A stretch of DNA of 55,394 nucleotides from NCBI GenBank assembly GCA_937887565.1, contig CALABS010000067.1, positions 1 to 55,394 of the forward strand, read 5' to 3'. The position numbers were made by a program, and so were the translations under genes. This document shows, piece by piece, positions 38,988 through 47,351 of this stretch (positions are counted from its first letter, which is position 1; every line of letters begins with the position of its first letter). Below the pieces are notes generated by a model. That model made no database searches, was not told the DNA's origin, and saw only the letters and a program-made list of their open reading frames with translations. The stretch comes from an uncultured Rhodospirillaceae bacterium. Lineage in GTDB: Bacteria; Pseudomonadota; Alphaproteobacteria; Rhodospirillales; Magnetospirillaceae.

Positions 38988-40298
38988 CTATTGCATGCGG
39001 ATGCCGCTGCACACCCGCACGATGAAGCCGTCGATGTCGTCGTTCATGCTCACCGTGCGGCTGGCCAGGTCGCCGGCGGCCACCAGGACCTGATTGGCGG
39101 CCTCGGTGGCGGTGCCGGCGACCTCGGCCACCTCGCCAATGGTATTGGCGACGGTCTGCACGCCGGCGGCGACGTCGCGGATGTTGCGGCTCATGGCCTG
39201 GACGGCGGCCGACTGCTGCTCGGTGGCGGCGGCGATGCCGGTCGAGTTGTCGTTGATGGCCCGGATCATCTCGGCGATGTTGCGCACCGCGGTGGCGGCC
39301 TGATTGGTGGCGGTGCGCATGCCGTCGATCTGGGCGCTGATCTCGTCGGTGGCCCGCGCGGTCTGGTTGGCCAGATGCTTCACTTCGTTGGCCACCACCG
39401 CGAAGCCCTTGCCGGCCTCGCCGGCGCGGGCCGCCTCGATGGTGGCGTTCAAGGCCAGGAGGTTGGTCTGGCTGGCGATCTCGGTGATCAGGTTGACCAC
39501 CTCGCCGATCTTCTGGGCGGCGTCGAGAAGGCCCTGGATGGCCCCGTCGGTCTCGGCGGCGACCTCGACCGTCTGCTGGGCCATCTCCGCCGAGCGCTGG
39601 ATGCGCTGGGCCACCTCGTGAATGCCCGACGACACCTGCTCGGCGGCAGCGGCCACCGATTCGGTGTGCATGGAGGCGTCCTCGGCGGCGCGGGCGACGG
39701 TGGCGGACTGGTTCGAGGTCTGGCTGGCGATCTCGCTCATCTGGGTGGCGGTCGCCTCGAGCTCGGTGGCGGTGGCGGCCACCGCCTGGCTCATGTGCTT
39801 GATGGTGTTGCCGACGCCGGTGGCCTCGGTGACGAAGTCCTTGGACTTCTGCTCCATGCTGGTCAGCGCGCCGTTGATCAGGCCGGCATGGTCCGAGAAC
39901 TCGCCCACCAGTCCCTCCAACAGGATGTGCCGGAAATAGCGGCCCTGGGCGGTCGTCGCCATGGCGGCGTCGGCCTCCTTGGTGAAGGCCTCGGTGAGGT
40001 CGAGCAGGCGGTTGACGCTGTGGTCCAACTGCCCGAGCACGCCGCCCTCGGCGATGCCGACCACGCGCACGTCGAGGCGGCCGTCGGCGGCCTCGGCCAG
40101 CGCGGCGCTGGCGCGGTGGATGGTCGCCCGCGCCTTCGAGATGAAGGACAGCGCCAGCAGCGAGAAGACCGCCCCGATGCCGGCGATGGCGGCCTGGCCG
40201 TATTCGCCGTCCACCACTTCCAGCACCGCGACGGCCAGCGCCACGGCGGCGGCCAACCCGGATGCCGCCAGTGCCTTAGAGACTGAAGACGAATTCAT
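38988..40298 (-). CDS. Methyl-accepting chemotaxis protein without a periplasmic sensor domain
   Basis: A 436-residue chemoreceptor. Two close membrane helices (ALAASGLAAAVALAVAVLEV and AIAGIGAVFSLLALSFI) leave no periplasmic domain. A short helical linker leads to the signalling domain, with the conserved tip IASQTNLLALNATIEAARAG followed by EAGKGFAVVANEVKHLANQT. Such receptors need a separate sensor. The overlapping upstream gene (23 bp) encodes exactly an Aer-like PAS sensor. No CheR-docking pentapeptide is seen at the C-terminus. Confidence 0.92.
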   Translation of the reverse strand: MNSSSVSKALAASGLAAAVALAVAVLEVVDGEYGQAAIAGIGAVFSLLALSFISKARATIHRASAALAEAADGRLDVRVVGIAEGGVLGQLDHSVNRLLDLTEAFTKEADAAMATTAQGRYFRHILLEGLVGEFSDHAGLINGALTSMEQKSKDFVTEATGVGNTIKHMSQAVAATATELEATATQMSEIASQTSNQSATVARAAEDASMHTESVAAAAEQVSSGIHEVAQRIQRSAEMAQQTVEVAAETDGAIQGLLDAAQKIGEVVNLITEIASQTNLLALNATIEAARAGEAGKGFAVVANEVKHLANQTARATDEISAQIDGMRTATNQAATAVRNIAEMIRAINDNSTGIAAATEQQSAAVQAMSRNIRDVAAGVQTVANTIGEVAEVAGTATEAANQVLVAAGDLASRTVSMNDDIDGFIVRVCSGIRMQ

Positions 40299-40800
40299 CG
40301 TATGGCACCCCCAATGCCCGCAGCTTGTCGACCAGGGCCTGATAGGCGGCGAGCATCCCCGCCTTGCGGTCCTCGTGCGATTCCTCGATGGCGCGCAGTT
40401 CGGCGTACAGCGCCTCGGCCTTGGCCACGGCGTCGCGCCGCGGCACCCGCCGGTTGGAGTGATAGCTGATGGTGTCGCCGTTGGGTCCGAAGGTCGGCGT
40501 CACATGGGCCAGGACCCAATAGTGGTCGCCGTTCTTCGACCGGTTGACCACGTAGGCGAAGCACTCCTTGCCCGACTCGATGGTGTCCCACAGCAGCTTG
40601 AACACGCAGCGCGGCATGGCGGGATGGCGGATGATGCTGTGGGGCTGCCCGAGGATCTCGCGCTCGCTGTAGCCGGCAAGGCGCAAGAAGACCTCGTTGG
40701 CGTAGATGATGCGGCCCTTGGTGTCGGTCTTGCTGACGATGATCTCGTCAGAACCGAAGGTGCGTTCCACGCCGGTCAGGCTGACGTCGGACCGAGCCAT
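40276..40800 (-). CDS. Aer-like PAS-domain sensor protein
   Basis: A 174-residue soluble protein with one PAS domain containing the Aer/FAD signature: GRIIYANEVFLRLAGYSERE, then ILGQPHSIIRHPAMPRCVFK and NRSKNGDHYWVLAHVTPTF. The last 50 residues are a helical, charged segment (AEALYAELRAIEESHEDRKA) that could bind or signal to the receptor. Its 3' end overlaps the MCP gene, so both are translated together. The pair would correspond to E. coli Aer split into two subunits. The sensed input is probably redox state or oxygen. Confidence 0.9.
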   Translation of the reverse strand: MARSDVSLTGVERTFGSDEIIVSKTDTKGRIIYANEVFLRLAGYSEREILGQPHSIIRHPAMPRCVFKLLWDTIESGKECFAYVVNRSKNGDHYWVLAHVTPTFGPNGDTISYHSNRRVPRRDAVAKAEALYAELRAIEESHEDRKAGMLAAYQALVDKLRALGVPYDEFVFSL

Positions 40801-41045
40801 ATCCCCCCCACGGGAAAAACGTTGGTATAAAATGTATAGATGCGAAGGATTAACCGAGGATTAATGATTTGGCAAGTGGACCACCCTCCCCTATGACCTT
40901 GGGATGTGTCTGCTTGCGTTCACAAATAAACTGTGCTTTTCAACTTGTCGTAATTTACGCACAGCCCGACACAAGGCTTGGCTTCCGCCCCACCGGCGAC
41001 GACGGGCTTGATTTCCGGCGCCGTCCGGTCCACCAGTGTGCCGCC

Positions 41046-41888
41046 ATGAACTATCGCCACGCCTACCACGCGGGAAACTTCGCCGACGTCGTCAAGCACG
41101 CCGTCCTCGCCCTGGTGATCGAGCACCTCAAGCGCAAGGACGGCGGCTTCCTGTACCTGGATACCCATGCCGGCATCGGCGCCTACGACCTGGACTCCGC
41201 GCAGGCCGGCAAGACCGGCGAATGGCGGGCCGGGATCGGCCGGCTGCTGGCCGCCGCCGCCCCCCCGGTGGTGATCGGGCCCTATCTGGAGGCGGTGCGG
41301 GCCATGAACGCCGGCCTGGCCGAGCCTCGCCGCTATCCCGGCTCGCCATGGCTGGCGCGGACCCTGTCGCGCCGCCAGGACCGGCTGGCGCTGTGCGAGC
41401 TGCACCCCGAGGACAATGCCGCCTTGAAGCGCCTGTTCACCGGCGAGAAGCGGGTGGGCGTCCACCACACGGACGGCTATGGCGCGCTGAAGTCCATGCT
41501 GCCGCCGCCGGAGCGCCGCGGCCTGGTGCTGATCGACCCCCCGTTCGAGGCCAAGGACGAGTTGGACAGGGTGCGCAAGGGCATGGCCGGGGCGCTGCGG
41601 CGCTGGCCGACCGGGCTTTACCTGATCTGGTACCCCATCAAGGATCGTGCCCCCATCGACCGCTTCCACGCCGACCTCGCCATGCTGGGCCTTCCCCCGA
41701 CCTTGGTGGCCGAATTGCGCATCCGCTCCGGCGACGACCCGTTCAAGCTGAACGGCTGCGGCCTGGTGGCGGTCAACCCGCCGTGGAAGCTGGACGAGGC
41801 CCTGGCCGAACTGCTGCCCTGGCTGGCCGCGACCCTGGCCCCCGGCGACGGGAGCCACCGGCTGGAGTGGCTGGTGAAGGAAGGCTGA
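41046..41888 (+). CDS. rlmJ: 23S rRNA (adenine2030-N6)-methyltransferase
   Basis: A 280-residue methyltransferase that modifies A2030 of 23S rRNA. RlmJ marks: the start MNYRHAYHAGNFADVVKHAV, LDTHAGIGAYDL (SAM motif I), the catalytic RRGLVLIDPPFEAKDELDRV and the late RIRSGDDPFKLNGCGLVAVN. Full length and monocistronic. The 245-nt region upstream, shared with the divergent PAS gene, is AT-richer and must hold both promoters, but I see no clear boxes. Confidence 0.94.
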   Translation: MNYRHAYHAGNFADVVKHAVLALVIEHLKRKDGGFLYLDTHAGIGAYDLDSAQAGKTGEWRAGIGRLLAAAAPPVVIGPYLEAVRAMNAGLAEPRRYPGSPWLARTLSRRQDRLALCELHPEDNAALKRLFTGEKRVGVHHTDGYGALKSMLPPPERRGLVLIDPPFEAKDELDRVRKGMAGALRRWPTGLYLIWYPIKDRAPIDRFHADLAMLGLPPTLVAELRIRSGDDPFKLNGCGLVAVNPPWKLDEALAELLPWLAATLAPGDGSHRLEWLVKEG

Positions 41889-41891
41889 GCG

Positions 41892-42503
41892 TCAGACCGC
41901 CGTCACATTGACGCATTCCACCCGCCAGCCCTCGTGGGTACCGTCGAGGCGGGTCAGCGACAGCGGCGCCACCGCGACACGCAGCGCCTGGGCCGGCTCG
42001 AGGCCCAGCGCCAAGGCCAGCGCAGCACGGACGGTGCCGGCATGGACGATGGCCAGGATGTCGCGGTTGGGGTTCTGCTCGGACACCCGCAAGATGCCGC
42101 GCGCCACCCGCGCGCACATGGTTCCGAAGCTCTCGCCCTCGGGTGGCGCGGTCTCGGCCGGGTCGGCCCAGAAGGCGGCGAGGTCGGGGTCCTTGGCGGC
42201 GTCCAACTCGGCCCAGCTCTTGCCTTGCCAGCGGCCGAAATCCTGCTCGACGAGGTCGGGCTCAACGACGGGCGGCGGCAGCAGCAGGCCGGCGCATTCC
42301 AGCGCCCCGGCGGTCTGGCGGCAGCGCATCAGCCCGCTTTCCACCAGCACCGGATTGACCGGCAGGCGGCGGACGAGCTGGCGGAAGTCCTCGTCGTCCG
42401 AGACGTCGCAGGCCACGTCCAGGCGGCCGTGGACGCGGCCGTGGGGACAGGGGACGGGCGCGTGGCGGACCAGCCACCAGCGGGTATGGAAGCTGGCGGT
42501 CAT
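41892..42503 (-). CDS. cobC: Histidine phosphatase, likely alpha-ribazole-phosphate phosphatase
   Basis: A 203-residue phosphoglycerate-mutase-fold enzyme. The catalytic His lies in WWLVRHAPVPCPHGRVHGRL (RHA instead of the usual RHG), with LDAAKDPDLAAFW and a second catalytic His in ILAIVHAGTVRAALALAL. Neighbourhood with cobS (overlapping start) and cobT makes the cobalamin phosphatase role, removal of phosphate from alpha-ribazole-5'-phosphate or adenosylcobalamin phosphate, the best guess. Motif evidence alone would allow other histidine phosphatases. Confidence 0.75.
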   Translation of the reverse strand: MTASFHTRWWLVRHAPVPCPHGRVHGRLDVACDVSDDEDFRQLVRRLPVNPVLVESGLMRCRQTAGALECAGLLLPPPVVEPDLVEQDFGRWQGKSWAELDAAKDPDLAAFWADPAETAPPEGESFGTMCARVARGILRVSEQNPNRDILAIVHAGTVRAALALALGLEPAQALRVAVAPLSLTRLDGTHEGWRVECVNVTAV

Positions 42504-43291
42504 GCCCAGGCTCCGGCCGCCGCCACCAGGATGGCGGTCTCGGCGGCCTGCTGCACCGCCCCCAGCACGTCGCCGGTATAGCCGCCGAAGGCGCGGCGCG
42601 CCGCCACGACCATCAAGGCCGCCGCCGCCGCCGCCGCGACGATGGCGGCCGGCGCCGCCCAGGCCAGGCCGGCCGCGCACAGCATCAGTCCCAGCACCGC
42701 CGCCAGGGCGGCCATGGAGGCATCGGGCACGCCCGCGCCGGCCCCCAGGCCGTCGCTGCGGGCCGGCGGCATCACCTGCATGGCGGCCGGGATCACCGCC
42801 CGCGACAGCGCGCCGGCCGCCACCAGCGCCCCCAGGCCGGCCAGTCCGGTGGGCGCGGCCGCCAGGGCCGCCGCCTTCAGCCCCACCGCCACCACCAGCG
42901 CCAGCACGCCATAGGCGCCGCTGCGCGAATCCCGCATCACCTCCAGGCGGCGCTCACGCCCGCCGCGCGCCCCCAGCCCGTCGGCCGCATCGGCCAGGCC
43001 GTCCTCGTGCAATCCGCCGGTCAGCACCGTCCCGGCCGCCACCGCGACGATCGCGGCCACCAGCGGCGGCAGTGATCCGTGGGCGGCCAGGAACACCAGG
43101 CCGGCGGCCAGCCCGACCATGCCGCCGACCAGCGGGAAGGCCCGCATGGCGGCAGCCAGCGCGCCGGCCGGCAGCACGCCGAGATCGGGCAACGGCACGC
43201 GGGTAAGGAACGCGGCGGCCAGATGCAGGTCGCGCAGGCCCTGGCGCAGGGGCGAAAGCTCGGGGGCGGCGATGGGATCGGATGCGTTCAT
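42500..43291 (-). CDS. cobS: Adenosylcobinamide-GDP ribazoletransferase (cobalamin synthase)
   Basis: A 263-residue inner-membrane protein with several Ala-rich membrane spans. It has the conserved TGGLHEDGLADAADGLGAR motif of CobS metal binding, plus AAAFLTRVPLP near the N-terminus. It joins adenosylcobinamide-GDP and alpha-ribazole phosphate to make the cobalamin nucleotide loop. It shares a transcript with the phosphatase gene downstream (4-bp overlap) and is divergent from cobT. Confidence 0.94.
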   Translation of the reverse strand: MNASDPIAAPELSPLRQGLRDLHLAAAFLTRVPLPDLGVLPAGALAAAMRAFPLVGGMVGLAAGLVFLAAHGSLPPLVAAIVAVAAGTVLTGGLHEDGLADAADGLGARGGRERRLEVMRDSRSGAYGVLALVVAVGLKAAALAAAPTGLAGLGALVAAGALSRAVIPAAMQVMPPARSDGLGAGAGVPDASMAALAAVLGLMLCAAGLAWAAPAAIVAAAAAAALMVVAARRAFGGYTGDVLGAVQQAAETAILVAAAGAWA

Positions 43292-43365
43292 GGCGGATGA
43301 CTGCGGTGGATCGATCGGTTATAGGACGTCCCAGCCGCGCCCGCAATATCTAGGGGAGCTATCCT

Positions 43366-44379
43366 TTGAATACGACCATTTCTAGTATCGACGATCTTCG
43401 CGCCCTGTTGCGCGCCCTGCCCGGCCCGGATGCCGCCGCCCACGCCGCCTGGGCGGCGCGCGAGCCGATGCTGACCAAGCCGCCGGGAGCGCTGGGCCGG
43501 CTCGAGGAGCTGGCGGCCTGGATGGCGGCGTGGCAGGGGCGCCACCCCCCCACCTGCGCCCGCCCCCGCGCCCGCGTCTACGCCGGCAACCACGGCGTGG
43601 CCGCCCTCGGGGTGTCGGCGTTCCCGCCCGAGGTCACCGTCCAGATGGTCGCCAATTTCCGGCACGGCGGCGCCGCCATCAACCAGCTTTGCGCCGCCTT
43701 CGGCACGGAGTTGGACGTGGTCGCCCTCGACCTCGACCGCCCCACCGCCGACTTCACCCACGGCCCCGCCATGACCGAGACCGACTTCGTGGCCGCCTTC
43801 CGCGCCGGCATGGAGTCGGTGCCGGCCGACACCGACCTGCTGGCGATCGGCGAGATGGGGATCGGCAACACCACCCCCGCCGCCGCCATTCCTTGCGCGC
43901 TGTTCGGCGGCGAGGCGGCGGAGTGGACGGGGCGCGGCACCGGCGTCGCGGGCGCCGCCCTGGCCCGCAAGACCGAGGTGGTGGCCGCCGGCGTCGTGCT
44001 GCACAAGGGTGCCCCGCCGCTGGAGATCGCCCGCCGGCTGGGCGGCCGCGAATTGGCCGCCATGGCCGGGGCGGTGGTGGCGGCGCGGCTCGCGCGGGTG
44101 CCGGTGTTGCTGGACGGCTATGTCTGCACCGCCGCCGTGGCGCCGCTGGCGGCCGAATGCCCCACCGCCCTGGATCATTGCATGGTCGCCCACGCCTCGG
44201 CCGAGCCCGGCCACCGCCGGCTGGTCGAGGCCCTGGGCAAGACGCCGCTGCTGGACCTGGGGATGCGCCTGGGCGAGGCGTCGGGCGCCGCCCTGGCGGT
44301 GGGACTCGTCAAGGCGGCGGTGGCCTGCCATGCCGGCATGGCGACCTTCGGCGAGGCCGGGGTCGCGGAAGGGGAATAG
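43366..44379 (+). CDS. cobT: Nicotinate-nucleotide--dimethylbenzimidazole phosphoribosyltransferase
   Basis: A 337-residue enzyme that activates the lower ligand of cobalamin to alpha-ribazole phosphate. Motifs include KPPGALGRLEELAAWMAAW, YAGNHGVAALGVSAFPPEVT, GEMGIGNTTPAAAIPCALFG, and the catalytic-Glu region LDLGMRLGEASGAALAVGLV. The start is TTG at 43366 with AGGGGAGC upstream. Divergent from cobS with a 74-nt gap. No cobalamin riboswitch is visible in that short gap. Confidence 0.95.
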   Translation: MNTTISSIDDLRALLRALPGPDAAAHAAWAAREPMLTKPPGALGRLEELAAWMAAWQGRHPPTCARPRARVYAGNHGVAALGVSAFPPEVTVQMVANFRHGGAAINQLCAAFGTELDVVALDLDRPTADFTHGPAMTETDFVAAFRAGMESVPADTDLLAIGEMGIGNTTPAAAIPCALFGGEAAEWTGRGTGVAGAALARKTEVVAAGVVLHKGAPPLEIARRLGGRELAAMAGAVVAARLARVPVLLDGYVCTAAVAPLAAECPTALDHCMVAHASAEPGHRRLVEALGKTPLLDLGMRLGEASGAALAVGLVKAAVACHAGMATFGEAGVAEGE

Positions 44380-44383
44380 CGGG

Positions 44384-44623
44384 CTAATCGGCCCTTGCCG
44401 CCTGGATCAGCTCGCGCAGCTCGTCCAGGCGGATGACGATATCGGCGATGCCCAGCATCTCCTCGACGTCGTTGCGCTCGGCGAACAACGCCGGGCGCTC
44501 GGCCTCGGGGGCCTGCTTGAGGCGGGCATTGAACTCCTCCTCGTAGAGGGCGAATTTCTCCAACGCCTCGTCCAACAGATCGTCGAGCCGCTTCTTTTCG
44601 GCCAGAAGCTCGTCCAGTTCCAT
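44384..44623 (-). CDS. Small acidic coiled-coil protein, unknown
   Basis: A 79-residue helical protein (MELDELLAEKKRLDDLLDEA, then LEKFALYEEEFNARLKQAPE) made mainly of charged heptads. No motif is recognised. It lies between cobT and the lipase-like gene and converges with cobT. It could be a small structural or regulatory protein. Confidence 0.65.
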   Translation of the reverse strand: MELDELLAEKKRLDDLLDEALEKFALYEEEFNARLKQAPEAERPALFAERNDVEEMLGIADIVIRLDELRELIQAARAD

Positions 44624-44671
44624 CGCAACCGCCCATTCATGGAACCCCGGCGGGCAGGATAGCAGAAGCGC

Positions 44672-45667
44672 TCACCCCGCTCCATCGCGCCGGACGAAAT
44701 GGCGGCCGGCATGGGCATCGGCCCCGGACGGCAGCGGCGCCCGGGGATCGTCGATCCAGGCCAGGATGTCGTCCAGCACCACCCGCGCCTGCAGGTCGCG
44801 CAGCAGCATGTGGTAGCCGTTCCGGTACAGGGCGACCCGCTGGCCGGCGCCGGTGGCCGGCAGGGAATCGATCATGCGCCAGGTGGGCTCGGCGGGCACA
44901 ACCTCGTCCTTCTCGCCGTAGAGCACCAGGGCCGGCAGCCGCAGGTCGGGCGCGGCGGCGGCGGCGGCGTCCATCAGGTCGACCAGGCCGTGGATGGCGT
45001 CGACCCGGGTCGCCTTGATGACCAGCGGGTCGGCGGACAGGGCGCGCAGCATCTCGATATTGTCCGACGGCGTGATCTTCAGCCCCTCGCCGGTCAACTC
45101 CATGCCCGGCACCAGCTGATAGGCGAGCCACAGGGCGGCGCGCTGGAACAGGCCCATGCTCGACCGCCCCCACACCGCCGGTGCCGACAGGATGAGCCCC
45201 CGCACCCGCGGCGGCGGCTCGCCGGCGACGGCCAGCATGGCCACCGCCCCGCCCATGCTCTCGCCCAGGATGTAGAGCGGCACGCCGGGATGGCGGGCGG
45301 CCACCAGTCCGACGGCGGTGCGCAGGTCCTCGGCCATGGCCGCGCCCGACGACCAGAAGCCCGGATGCGGCCCCTGACCGAAGCCGCGCTGGTCGTAGGC
45401 ATAGGCGGCGACGCCATGGGCGGCCAGGTAGCGCCCGGGCTCGGCGAAGAAATTAGAGTAATCGTTCATGCCGTGCAGCGCGACCAGCACCGCCCGGGGC
45501 CGTCCGGCCGGCAGCCAGGCCCGCACCGGCAGCCGCGCGCCGTCGCGGCTGAGCCAATGGTCGCCGTCGAGCCGGGGCGCCGTCACCGCCGGTCCCGGCG
45601 GATGCAATCGGGCGACGCAGGCGGACAGCGACAGGGCGATCAGCAGACAGGCGAACAGGCGGCGCAT
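44672..45667 (-). CDS. Alpha/beta-hydrolase lipoprotein, monoacylglycerol lipase-like
   Basis: A 331-residue lipoprotein hydrolase. The signal peptide LFACLLIALSLSAC has a lipobox with Cys17. The hydrolase core shows VALHGMNDYSNFFAEPGRYL, YDQRGFGQGPHPGFW, the nucleophile elbow ILGESMGGAVAMLA (Ser137), YGEKDEVVPAEPT (Asp) and a late His in YRNGYHMLLRDLQ. This is the PldB/monoacylglycerol-lipase group, probably acting on lysolipids or monoglycerides at the membrane surface. Substrate is not proven. Confidence 0.85.
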   Translation of the reverse strand: MRRLFACLLIALSLSACVARLHPPGPAVTAPRLDGDHWLSRDGARLPVRAWLPAGRPRAVLVALHGMNDYSNFFAEPGRYLAAHGVAAYAYDQRGFGQGPHPGFWSSGAAMAEDLRTAVGLVAARHPGVPLYILGESMGGAVAMLAVAGEPPPRVRGLILSAPAVWGRSSMGLFQRAALWLAYQLVPGMELTGEGLKITPSDNIEMLRALSADPLVIKATRVDAIHGLVDLMDAAAAAAPDLRLPALVLYGEKDEVVPAEPTWRMIDSLPATGAGQRVALYRNGYHMLLRDLQARVVLDDILAWIDDPRAPLPSGADAHAGRHFVRRDGAG

Positions 45668-45724
45668 CGAACCCCTCTCACGGCCGGCCGGGAGCTGTCA
45701 GCCTGGGGGCCGAGTCGGGCCAAA

Positions 45725-46084
45725 TCAAGGCGCGGCGGCCAGGCCGGGATGGGCGAGGACCTCGGCGAGCGCGGTCTCCAGCAATCCCCGGGCCTGGGCG
45801 GCGGCGGCGAGCATGGCCGCGTCGTCGCCGGCGCGGCCGGCCAGCTCGACCTCGCGGCACAGCTCGCCCAGGCGGGGCAGGCCGATATAGCGGGCGCAGC
45901 CGGCGATGCCGTGGGCGGAGGTCACCAGCGCCTCGGTGTCGCCGCCCGCCGACAGGGCGATGAACTCGCCCGCCAGTCCCTCGAAGCGGCGAACCACGTC
46001 GAGGATCGCCTCGCGCCCCAGCATGTCCAGGGATTGCTCGAGCTGGCGGGCGTCGAAGGCGGCGACGGTGGTGGCTTCGGTCAT
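45725..46084 (-). CDS. Histidine-containing phosphotransfer (Hpt) domain protein
   Basis: A 119-residue four-helix protein with the Hpt signature SAHGIAGCARYIGLPRLGEL, where His58 is the likely phosphorylated residue. It would relay phosphate in a phosphorelay whose kinase and regulator are not beside it. It starts 13 nt after the ABC ATPase gene's stop and may be co-expressed with it, an unusual pairing. Confidence 0.85.
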   Translation of the reverse strand: MTEATTVAAFDARQLEQSLDMLGREAILDVVRRFEGLAGEFIALSAGGDTEALVTSAHGIAGCARYIGLPRLGELCREVELAGRAGDDAAMLAAAAQARGLLETALAEVLAHPGLAAAP

Positions 46085-46097
46085 GGCGGCGGCCTCC

Positions 46098-47069
46098 TCA
46101 GGACCTGGACGAGGTGAGCTGCAGGAAGATGTCCTCGAGGTCGGTCTCCTCGGTGGACAGGTCGGTAATCGACAGGCCAGCCGCCCGCACCGCCTCGAGG
46201 ATGGCGCCGATGGGCATGGCCGAGGGCTTGGTGTGGATGACCAGCCGCCCGTCGGGCCGGATCTCGGGGCCGAAGGCGGCCAGCGCCTCGGGGGGAGCCG
46301 ACATCTCCTCGGCCAGGGTCAGCACCAGCGCCTTGCTGTCCAGCCGGCGCAACAGGTTGCGGGTGGTGTCGCAGGCCACCAGCCCGCCCCGGTTGATGAT
46401 GGCGATGCGGTCGCAAAGCTCCTCGGCTTCCTCGAGGTAATGGGTGGTCAGCACCACCGTGGTGCCGCGCGCGTTCAGCTCGCGCACCGTCGCCCACAGA
46501 TGCTGGCGCAGCTCGATGTCTACGCCGGCGGTGGGCTCGTCGAGGACCAGGACCGGCGGCGAATGGACCATGGCCTTGGCCACCAGCAGCCGCCGGCGCA
46601 TGCCGCCCGACAGCGTCCGGGCGTAGGCGTCGGCCTTGTCGGCCAGCCCCACCGAATCCAGGATCTCCATGGTGCGTCGCGCCGATTTCGGCACCCCGTA
46701 CATGCCGGCCTGCACGTCCAGCAGCTCGCGCGGGGTGAAGAACGGGTCCAGGTTCAGCTCCTGCGGCACCACGCCGATTGCCGCCTTGGCGCCCCTGGGG
46801 TCGCGGTCGAGGTCGCGATCCCACACCGCCACCCGTCCCTCGGTCTTCAGCACCAGGCCGGCCAGGATGTTGATGAAGGTGCTCTTGCCGGCGCCGTTGG
46901 GCCCCAACAGGCCGAAGAACGACCCGCGCGGCACCGACAGGCTGATTCCGTCCAGCGCCACCTTGGCGCCGCGCCGGCCGCGATAGAGCTTGCGCAGGCC
47001 CTCGGCCTCGATGGCGTTGGCCGGGATGGGGTTTGGCGCGGGCTCCGCGCGAGAGAGTGTTTGAACCAT
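46098..47069 (-). CDS. ABC transporter ATP-binding protein (YadG/ABC-2 type)
   Basis: A 323-residue ATPase from the ATG at 47069; a TTG at 47078 would add three residues. Walker A GPNGAGKSTFINIL, Q-loop IGVVPQELNLDPFFTPRELL, signature LSGGMRRRLLVAKAM and Walker B VLVLDEPTAGVD are intact, with the H-switch in TTHYLEEAEEL. The DLEDIFLQLT ending is usual for ABC-2 exporters. The partner permease gene is not next to it in this window, so the transported compound is unknown. Confidence 0.93.
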   Translation of the reverse strand: MVQTLSRAEPAPNPIPANAIEAEGLRKLYRGRRGAKVALDGISLSVPRGSFFGLLGPNGAGKSTFINILAGLVLKTEGRVAVWDRDLDRDPRGAKAAIGVVPQELNLDPFFTPRELLDVQAGMYGVPKSARRTMEILDSVGLADKADAYARTLSGGMRRRLLVAKAMVHSPPVLVLDEPTAGVDIELRQHLWATVRELNARGTTVVLTTHYLEEAEELCDRIAIINRGGLVACDTTRNLLRRLDSKALVLTLAEEMSAPPEALAAFGPEIRPDGRLVIHTKPSAMPIGAILEAVRAAGLSITDLSTEETDLEDIFLQLTSSRS

Positions 47070-47121
47070 GGCCGGCAATCGGTATCATCCGCCCGTTTCA
47101 ACGGTCAACGGAACAACGACA

Positions 47122-47349
47122 ATGACGGTCCGCATCGAAGACGCCCCCGCGACCCCCGCCGCCGGCCCAGACACCCCGACGGCGGACACCCAGGTGGTGG
47201 ATACCGACGTGGTGGCCTGCGACGGCAACGGCCCCGGCTTCGGCCACCCCCGCGTGTTCCTGAATTTCGGCGACAAGCGCGAGATCACCTGCCCCTACTG
47301 CTCGCGCATCTATGTGCTGGCCGAGGGCGCCAAGCGCGGACACCACTGA
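47122..47349 (+). CDS. zf-CHCC zinc-finger protein (NDUFS6-like)
   Basis: A 75-residue protein. The zinc site is seen in VACDGNGPGFGHPRVFLNFG, followed by DKREITCPYCSRIYVLAEGA: one Cys, one His and a CxxC, the CHCC pattern of the mitochondrial complex I subunit NDUFS6 and its alphaproteobacterial relatives. The N-terminal 25 residues are disordered (AP/TP-rich). It precedes polA by 2 nt, so the two are probably co-transcribed. Confidence 0.9.
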   Translation: MTVRIEDAPATPAAGPDTPTADTQVVDTDVVACDGNGPGFGHPRVFLNFGDKREITCPYCSRIYVLAEGAKRGHH

Positions 47350-47351
47350 TC

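Noticed and set aside
43292..43365. Cobalamin riboswitch between cobS and cobT
   Set aside because: The divergent gap is only 74 nt, too short for the roughly 200-nt B12 element, and no B12-box-like sequence is visible.
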